Source of the DNA: an uncultured bacterium
GTDB taxonomy: Bacteria; Bacteroidota; Bacteroidia; Bacteroidales; Rikenellaceae
DNA: 53,430 nucleotides
Reading direction: 5' to 3'
NCBI GenBank assembly: GCA_905214725.1
Contig: CAJMNH010000011.1
Location: 1 to 53,430 of the forward strand
Shown here: piece by piece, positions 49,084-53,430 of the stretch
How positions within the stretch are numbered: position 1 is the first letter of the stretch
How the letters are laid out: the number at the start of each line of letters is the position of its first letter
The notes under the pieces: generated by a model
Databases searched by the model: none
What the model saw: only the letters and a program-made list of their open reading frames with translations
Told to the model about the DNA's origin: nothing
Translations under genes and position numbers: made by a program

Positions 49084-49740
49084 TTACAACTTTTCTCCGT
49101 AAGCCAGATCGCCCGCATCGCCGATGCCGGGAACGATGTAGGAGCGTGAAGTCAGCTCCTCGTCCACGGCTGCGCACCAGAGCGAGGTGGTGGCGTGCGG
49201 CATGTGACGTTGCACGTAGTCCACGCCCTGCTCCGATCCGATGATCGACGCCACGTGGGTGTAGGCCGGCATGCCGCCCTTTTCGATGAGCGCTTCGTAG
49301 ACCAACGCCGCCGAGGACCCCGTGGCGAGCATCGGGTCGACCAGCAGCATCGTCTTTCCTTCGAGACTTCCGCACGAGATGTATTCGACCTTTACGGTGA
49401 ACGTTCCGTCCTTCTTGCTTTTGCGATAGGCCGAGACGAAGGCGTTCTCCGCATTGTCGAAATAGTTCAGAAATCCCTGATGGAACGGCAGCCCCGCGCG
49501 CAAAATCGTGGCGATGACGATTTCATTGTCGTAGAGCGGTACCTCGGCTTCGCCGAGCGGCGTCTCGACCATGCGGGATGTGTAGTGGAACCGCTTCGAG
49601 ATTTCGTAGGCCATGATTTCGCCGATGCGTTCCAGATTCCGACGGAAGCGCATCGAGTCGCGCTGGATTTCGTGATCGCGGATTTCGGCGATGAACTTGT
49701 TGAGTACGGTGTCCTGCTGGTTCAGAATGTTGATCTCCAT
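49084..49740 (-). CDS. upp: Uracil phosphoribosyltransferase
   Basis: Pyrimidine salvage: uracil plus PRPP to UMP. The 218-residue protein has IVIATILRAGLPFHQGFLNYFDNAENAFVSAYR near 72-104 and the PRPP loop MLLVDPMLATGSSAALVYEAL near 130-150. The C-terminal uracil-binding region is YIVPGIGDAGDLAYGEKL. The N-terminus is slightly extended compared with short Upp forms. ATG at 49740, 25 bp after hflX, suggesting hflX-upp co-transcription. Confidence 0.95.
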   Translation of the reverse strand: MEINILNQQDTVLNKFIAEIRDHEIQRDSMRFRRNLERIGEIMAYEISKRFHYTSRMVETPLGEAEVPLYDNEIVIATILRAGLPFHQGFLNYFDNAENAFVSAYRKSKKDGTFTVKVEYISCGSLEGKTMLLVDPMLATGSSAALVYEALIEKGGMPAYTHVASIIGSEQGVDYVQRHMPHATTSLWCAAVDEELTSRSYIVPGIGDAGDLAYGEKL

Positions 49741-49765
49741 AATTTGGCGGTGTTAGGTTCTTAAG

Positions 49766-50989
49766 TCAGTAGAGAAAGTTGTTGAAGGGATAGCGTCCGG
49801 CGTGGACCTCGCGTACCATGCCGTAGAGATCCTGCCGGAACTTGTCGATGTTGATCCGCTGCTTGGCCGAGAGGAAGATGCAGGGGGTGTTGGCCTTGGC
49901 GATCCAGCTTTGTTTCAGTTCGTCGAGCGAACGGTTCTCAATGGTAGGGGGCGTCAGGTCGTCGTCGGCCTTCTCGATCCACGTATATGCGTCGATCTTG
50001 TTGAAAACCAGATAGACCGGTTTGTCGCCCGCGCCGATCTCCTGCAAGGTCTGTTTCACCACGGCGATCTGATCCTCGAATTGCGGATGGGAAATATCCA
50101 CCACGTGCAGGAGCAGATCGGCTTCGCGCACCTCGTCGAGCGTCGATTTGAACGACTCGATCAGCTCCGTCGGCAATTTGCGGATGAACCCTACCGTATC
50201 CGACAAAAGAAAGGGCAGGTTGTCGAAGACCACCTTGCGCACCGTTGTGTCGAGCGTGGCGAAAAGTTTGTTCTCGGCGAAAACTTCGCTTTTGGCGATG
50301 AGGTTCATCAGCGTCGATTTCCCTACGTTGGTGTATCCCACGAGCGCGACGCGTACCAACTGTCCGCGGTTGGAGCGTTGCACGGCCATCTGGCGGTCGA
50401 TCTTTTTGAGGTCTTCCTTCAATTTCGAGATGCGGTTGCGCACGATGCGGCGGTCGGTTTCGATTTCGCGCTCGCCGGCGCCGCCGCGCGTTCCGGTACC
50501 GCCGCGCTGCCTTTCAAGGTGGGTCCACAGACCGGCCAGCCGAGGCAGCATGTATTCGTACTGCGCCAACTGCACCTGCGTCTTGGCATAGGCCGTCTGC
50601 GCGCGCGAGAGGAAGATGTCCAGAATCAGGCGCGTGCGGTCGAGCACGCGGCAGGGCATCGCCCGCTCGATGTTGCGGGTCTGCGCCGGCGTCAGTTCGT
50701 CGTCGAAGATCGCCACGCCGATGCCGTTCTCCTCGCAGTAGGCGGCGATCTCTTCGAGTTTGCCCGGCCCGACGTAGATGCGCGACGAAGGTTGCGGCAG
50801 CCGTTGGCTGAACCGCTTTACGGTCACGATGTCGGCCGTCTCGGCGAGAAATTCCAGTTCGTCGAGGTACTCCTCGCTTTGGCGCAGTTCCTGACTGTCG
50901 CGAACGACTGCGACGAGCACCGCGCGTTCGCGTTCCGCCTGTTCGGTCGGAACGGCCGTTTGTATGTTAGGTCGTTTATTTTCTGTCAT
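49766..50989 (-). CDS. hflX: Ribosome-associated GTPase HflX
   Basis: GTPase that splits stalled or heat-damaged ribosomes in studied bacteria. The 407-residue product has the N-terminal HflX domain, the glycine-rich linker QRGGTGTRGGAGEREIETDRR near 160-180 that marks the family, a helical linker, and the G domain with G1 VGYTNVGKSTLMN near 218, G3 DTVGFIRKLP near 265 and G4 NKID near 335. A short C-terminal domain follows. Length is normal. ATG at 50989. It is separated from tonB upstream by a strong intrinsic terminator. Confidence 0.96.
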   Translation of the reverse strand: MTENKRPNIQTAVPTEQAERERAVLVAVVRDSQELRQSEEYLDELEFLAETADIVTVKRFSQRLPQPSSRIYVGPGKLEEIAAYCEENGIGVAIFDDELTPAQTRNIERAMPCRVLDRTRLILDIFLSRAQTAYAKTQVQLAQYEYMLPRLAGLWTHLERQRGGTGTRGGAGEREIETDRRIVRNRISKLKEDLKKIDRQMAVQRSNRGQLVRVALVGYTNVGKSTLMNLIAKSEVFAENKLFATLDTTVRKVVFDNLPFLLSDTVGFIRKLPTELIESFKSTLDEVREADLLLHVVDISHPQFEDQIAVVKQTLQEIGAGDKPVYLVFNKIDAYTWIEKADDDLTPPTIENRSLDELKQSWIAKANTPCIFLSAKQRINIDKFRQDLYGMVREVHAGRYPFNNFLY

Positions 50990-51015
50990 AACTTAATTTG
51001 CGTTGCATTGAAAAA

Positions 51016-51042
51016 AAGGGTATCCCTGTGAGAGATACCCTT
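51016..51042 (-). terminator. Intrinsic terminator after tonB
   Basis: Nine-base perfect arms (51016-51024 and 51034-51042) with a 9-nt loop; on the minus strand the stem is followed by seven T. It lies 65 bp past the tonB stop. Confidence 0.85.
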
Positions 51043-51106
51043 GTTCGTTGATTCAGGTTCCGGGTGTCGGACGGATACGGATCGCCCGCCCTTCTCCGGT
51101 GAAGGT

Positions 51107-51790
51107 CTACTGCTGGATGCGGAATTCCACCGGCAGGGTGTACCTTACACGCACAGGCTGGTTGCGCTGCTTGCCCGGCGACCATTTCGGAGATTGCTGC
51201 AATACGCGGATTGCCTCCTCCGAAAGCGAGCGGTCCGGCGTCTGGAGCACCTGAATGTTGGTCAGACGACCGTCTTTCTCGATCACAAAGGTCAGCACCA
51301 CCTTTCCCGAAATTCCGTTTTCCTGAGCAATGGCCGGGTAACGGACCTTGCTCTGAACCCAGTTACGGAAGTCGTTGAGCGAACCGCCTTGGAACGAAGG
51401 CATGGTCTCGGCAACCAAGAACGGCTGCTCCTCATCGATCTTCTCCTCCTCGACGGCTACCTGCTGTACGATCTCCACATCGTCCTCGAACTCGGCGAAG
51501 TCGACATTGGTCGTAATTTTGGTATCGTTGGTCACGACCTTCAGAATATCGGTGATCACGGTGATCTCCGTCTTCTTGGGGGGCTCGGGAGGTTTCTGAT
51601 CCTGACGGGTAATCTCCACGATCTCCTCCTCGACGGGTCCGCTGTTCAGATCGAGTTTTTCCATTTTTTGCTGCGAGGGCGTCCAAGCGAACGCAACGAT
51701 AACGGCGCCGAGTGCAATTATCAAACCAATCTCGAGCAGAAGACCCCGCTTGTTCTGGAGGTCGGCTTTCGGTGATTTCTTGATTTCCAT
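51107..51790 (-). CDS. tonB: TonB-family energy transducer
   Basis: A 227-residue inner-membrane protein that passes proton-motive energy to TonB-dependent outer-membrane transporters. One transmembrane helix (LLLEIGLIIALGAVIVAFAW, residues 17-36) follows a basic cytoplasmic start. The linker has only a short proline cluster (KPPEPPKK near 67) and is otherwise acidic. The C-terminal TonB domain spans about 135-227 (VRYPAIAQENGISGKVVLTFVIEKDGRL, SPKWSPGKQRNQPVRVRYTLPVEFRI). ExbB/ExbD genes are not adjacent, so this may be one of several TonB proteins, as is common in Bacteroidota. It stands alone between its promoter region and a strong terminator. Confidence 0.93.
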   Translation of the reverse strand: MEIKKSPKADLQNKRGLLLEIGLIIALGAVIVAFAWTPSQQKMEKLDLNSGPVEEEIVEITRQDQKPPEPPKKTEITVITDILKVVTNDTKITTNVDFAEFEDDVEIVQQVAVEEEKIDEEQPFLVAETMPSFQGGSLNDFRNWVQSKVRYPAIAQENGISGKVVLTFVIEKDGRLTNIQVLQTPDRSLSEEAIRVLQQSPKWSPGKQRNQPVRVRYTLPVEFRIQQ

Positions 51791-51905
51791 TATTCTGTTT
51801 TTTAATTGTTATCCAGTCGGTTGGCGCAGTCCCCGCACGGTTCGCCGCCGCTGCATCGGCGGGGTCGGCGAATCTGTTGCGGCGACCTTATAGTCCGCAC
51901 CACAC

Positions 51906-51913
51906 CACAAATA
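51906..51913 (-). promoter_or_regulatory. -7 box of tonB
   Basis: Minus-strand TATATTTG about 115 bp before the tonB ATG; TTTG upstream is not at the standard spacing. A leader of about 110 nt would result. Confidence 0.4.
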
Positions 51914-51969
51914 TAGAAAGAAAAAATCAAAAACGGATCGTTCGGAGGAAAAAATAGCTGTTTTTTATC

Positions 51970-51977
51970 TACTTTTG
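51970..51977 (+). promoter_or_regulatory. -7 box of rlmN
   Basis: TACTTTTG matching TAnnTTTG on the plus strand, diverging from tonB. The predicted start near 51983 gives a leader of about 130 nt to the ATG at 52117. Confidence 0.4.
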
Positions 51978-52116
51978 TAACCGGCGAGGGGGCATGGAGG
52001 GCTCTGCCGACGCTGTATTTGTAAATGAGGCTCCGATTTTTGCCGGACGCGGTCTTTTGAACGGATTTCGCTTGCCGCCGCCGAGTTCCTTCTATACGGA
52101 CTCTCGCGATTTGTTT

Positions 52117-53145
52117 ATGGAAAATCTCTACGGGAAAAATATTGCCGAGTTGCGCGCTCTCTGCGAAGAGTTGTCGCTGCCGCGATTTGCCGCCGGTCAG
52201 ATCGCCCGCTGGCTCTATCGCAGGCACGAGACCGATCCGGCGGCAATGACCGATTTGTCGGCCGCGGCCCGCGCGCGGCTCGCAGAGCGCTGCGACACGG
52301 GGCTTTCGGCGCCCGTCGGGGTCAGCACCTCGTCCGACGGGACGAAGAAGTATCTGTTCCGCACCTCGCAGGGACATTTTATCGAATCGGCCTATATTCC
52401 CGACGGCGACCGCGCCACGCTCTGCGTTTCGTCGCAGGCGGGGTGCCGCATGGGCTGTCGGTTTTGCGCCACCGGCCGGCAGGGATTGCAGCACTCGCTC
52501 TCTGCAACCGAAATTCTCAATCAAATCGAGTCGTTGCCCGAACGCGACCGTTTGACCAACGTCGTTTTCATGGGGATGGGCGAGCCGCTGGACAATACGG
52601 TCGAGGTGCTGCGTGCCATCGAGGTGCTCACGGCCGAGTGGGGTTTCGGCTGGTCGCCCACGCGGATCACCCTTTCGACGGCGGGGATCACGCCGCAGCT
52701 GCGAAAGTTGCTGGACGAGACGCGGGTGCATCTGGCCGTGTCGCTGCACAACCCTTTTTCGGAGGAACGGGCGGCGATCATGCCCGTCGAACGCGCCTAT
52801 CCGATCCGCGAACTGGTCGACGTGCTGCGCGGCTACGATTTTACGGGGCAGCGCCGCGTGTCGTTCGAATACATTCTGATGGAGGGGCTCAACGATTCGC
52901 CGCGTCATCTGCGCGAGTTGTGCCGGCTGCTCAACGGTTTGCGCTGCCGTATCAACCTGATCCGCTTTCACCGGATTCCCGATTCGCCCTATTTCTCGCC
53001 CGACCGCGCGGCGATGGAACGTTTCCGCGACACGCTATCGGCCAAAGGGATCACCACGACCATCCGCGCTTCGCGCGGCGAGGATATTCAGGCGGCCTGC
53101 GGTCTGCTGAGTACTTGTAGGCAGGAAGAAGAGCGGGACGACTGA
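52117..53145 (+). CDS. rlmN: Dual-specificity RNA (adenine-C2) methyltransferase RlmN
   Basis: Radical SAM enzyme methylating A2503 of 23S rRNA and A37 of some tRNAs. The 342-residue product has the radical SAM cysteines C110, C114 and C117 (AGCRMGCRFCATGRQG) and GMGEPLDNTVEVLRAIE near 155. STAGITPQLRKL is near 190, and VSLHNPFSEERAAIMP is near 210. The methyl-carrying C-terminal Cys is in DIQAACGLLS. I choose the ATG at 52117 because the family N-terminus (NLYGKNIAELRALCEEL) begins there; an upstream ATG at 51994 would add 41 residues with no family likeness. Stands alone. Confidence 0.95.
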   Translation: MENLYGKNIAELRALCEELSLPRFAAGQIARWLYRRHETDPAAMTDLSAAARARLAERCDTGLSAPVGVSTSSDGTKKYLFRTSQGHFIESAYIPDGDRATLCVSSQAGCRMGCRFCATGRQGLQHSLSATEILNQIESLPERDRLTNVVFMGMGEPLDNTVEVLRAIEVLTAEWGFGWSPTRITLSTAGITPQLRKLLDETRVHLAVSLHNPFSEERAAIMPVERAYPIRELVDVLRGYDFTGQRRVSFEYILMEGLNDSPRHLRELCRLLNGLRCRINLIRFHRIPDSPYFSPDRAAMERFRDTLSAKGITTTIRASRGEDIQAACGLLSTCRQEEERDD

Positions 53146-53400
53146 TGACCGAGCCGTTTCTTCTTCCCGATTTTTCGCAATGCGGAATTAGGGTGCGCTT
53201 CGCGCAAGCAGTCGATTCCCACGCTCCGTTTCACTCCGCTCGGAATGACCGTTCTGATAGTGTTATCCTGAGGAGGAATCCCGAAGTGAAGTTTTGGATT
53301 TCCTGAAATTCTCGCCGGCCATTCTATTTTCTCAGGCAGCCGATTTGCAGGAACGGTAATTTTTCACTATCTTGTGGGTAGTTAGTAAATTGCAAAGGCC
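53146..53400. other. Intergenic repeat-like sequence after rlmN
   Basis: No gene is supported. The interval contains phrases such as ctccgtttcactccgctcgg (about 53225) and gaggaatcccgaagtgaag (about 53275) of the kind that recur between genes in many Bacteroidota chromosomes. Confidence 0.35.
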
Positions 53401-53430
53401 ATGAGAAAAAATGGAGGGGGGGGGCATTTT
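53401..53430 (+). CDS. Possible 5' end of a gene with a nine-G run, cut by the window
   Basis: An ATG at 53401, preceded by an AAAGG-like site, opens a frame MRKNGGGGHF that runs off the window. Nine consecutive G (53416-53424) lie 15 bases after the ATG. Too short to identify. Confidence 0.25.
   Translation, partial: MRKNGGGGHF

Noticed and set aside
51994..52116. Longer RlmN starting at 51994
   Set aside because: The extra 41 residues have no family counterpart; the known N-terminus starts at the ATG at 52117.

Overview
The window looks like the chromosome of a Bacteroidales bacterium, most likely Alistipes or another Rikenellaceae. Three things point there: GC-rich core genes; several upstream regions carrying the Bacteroidota -33 TTTG / -7 TAnnTTTG promoter; and lineage genes such as gldE, a DUF4271 gene next to hemD, a compact CstA, and a MurA with Asp in place of the catalytic Cys. 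The genus is an inference from general character, not from a database match. Nearly all the window is conserved housekeeping DNA. I see no prophage, IS transposase, CRISPR array or defence island.

Layout. (1) 1-1160 is AT-rich and gene-poor: a small XRE/Cro-type regulator and a decayed second copy of its 3' end. (2) 1161-12934, all minus strand: dnaB, yifB, then the distal division and cell-wall cluster murG-murC-ftsQ-ftsA-ftsZ, then gldE and a phosphopantetheinyl transferase. (3) 13120-22263, minus: priA-comF, two tandem YitT-family membrane proteins, a radical SAM protein, a lipoprotein nuclease, dtd, a pseudouridine synthase and cytidine deaminase. (4) 22551-27056, minus: a SIMPL-domain protein, a 750-bp gene-free stretch with strong hairpins, an RNA uracil methyltransferase, an AT-rich orphan and a lipoprotein with a C-terminal membrane anchor. 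(5) 27346-31891: murA and tdk (plus), then cstA with a TPR-like partner (minus), and tRNA-Thr(CGT). (6) 32019-38499 is a nitrogen block: gltB (minus) diverges from a promoter-leader-terminator unit followed by glnK and amtB (plus). (7) 38767-47092, plus: LysE-type transporter, cmk, ispH, then a close-packed run of a membrane protein, S41 protease, histidine kinase, DUF4271, hemD, rnpA and yidD. (8) 47184-51790, minus: an LTA-synthase-like sulfatase, upp, hflX and tonB. (9) rlmN (plus) and a cut-off open frame with a nine-G run at the right edge.

How genes work together: MurA, MurC and MurG make peptidoglycan precursors, while FtsQ, FtsA and FtsZ build the divisome. GltB, the P-II protein and AmtB handle ammonium uptake and assimilation. 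DnaB and PriA serve replication and restart. Tdk, Cdd, Upp and Cmk are pyrimidine salvage or phosphorylation enzymes scattered through the window.

The least explained signals are non-coding. There is an 82-83 bp promoter-bearing repeat in two near-identical copies, whose hairpin arms are kept while the loop differs, and whose two ends are -7-like boxes. Two shorter relatives have different but still pairing stems. There is also a terminated leader RNA with a 25-codon frame in front of glnK. No wholly new multi-gene system is evident to me.
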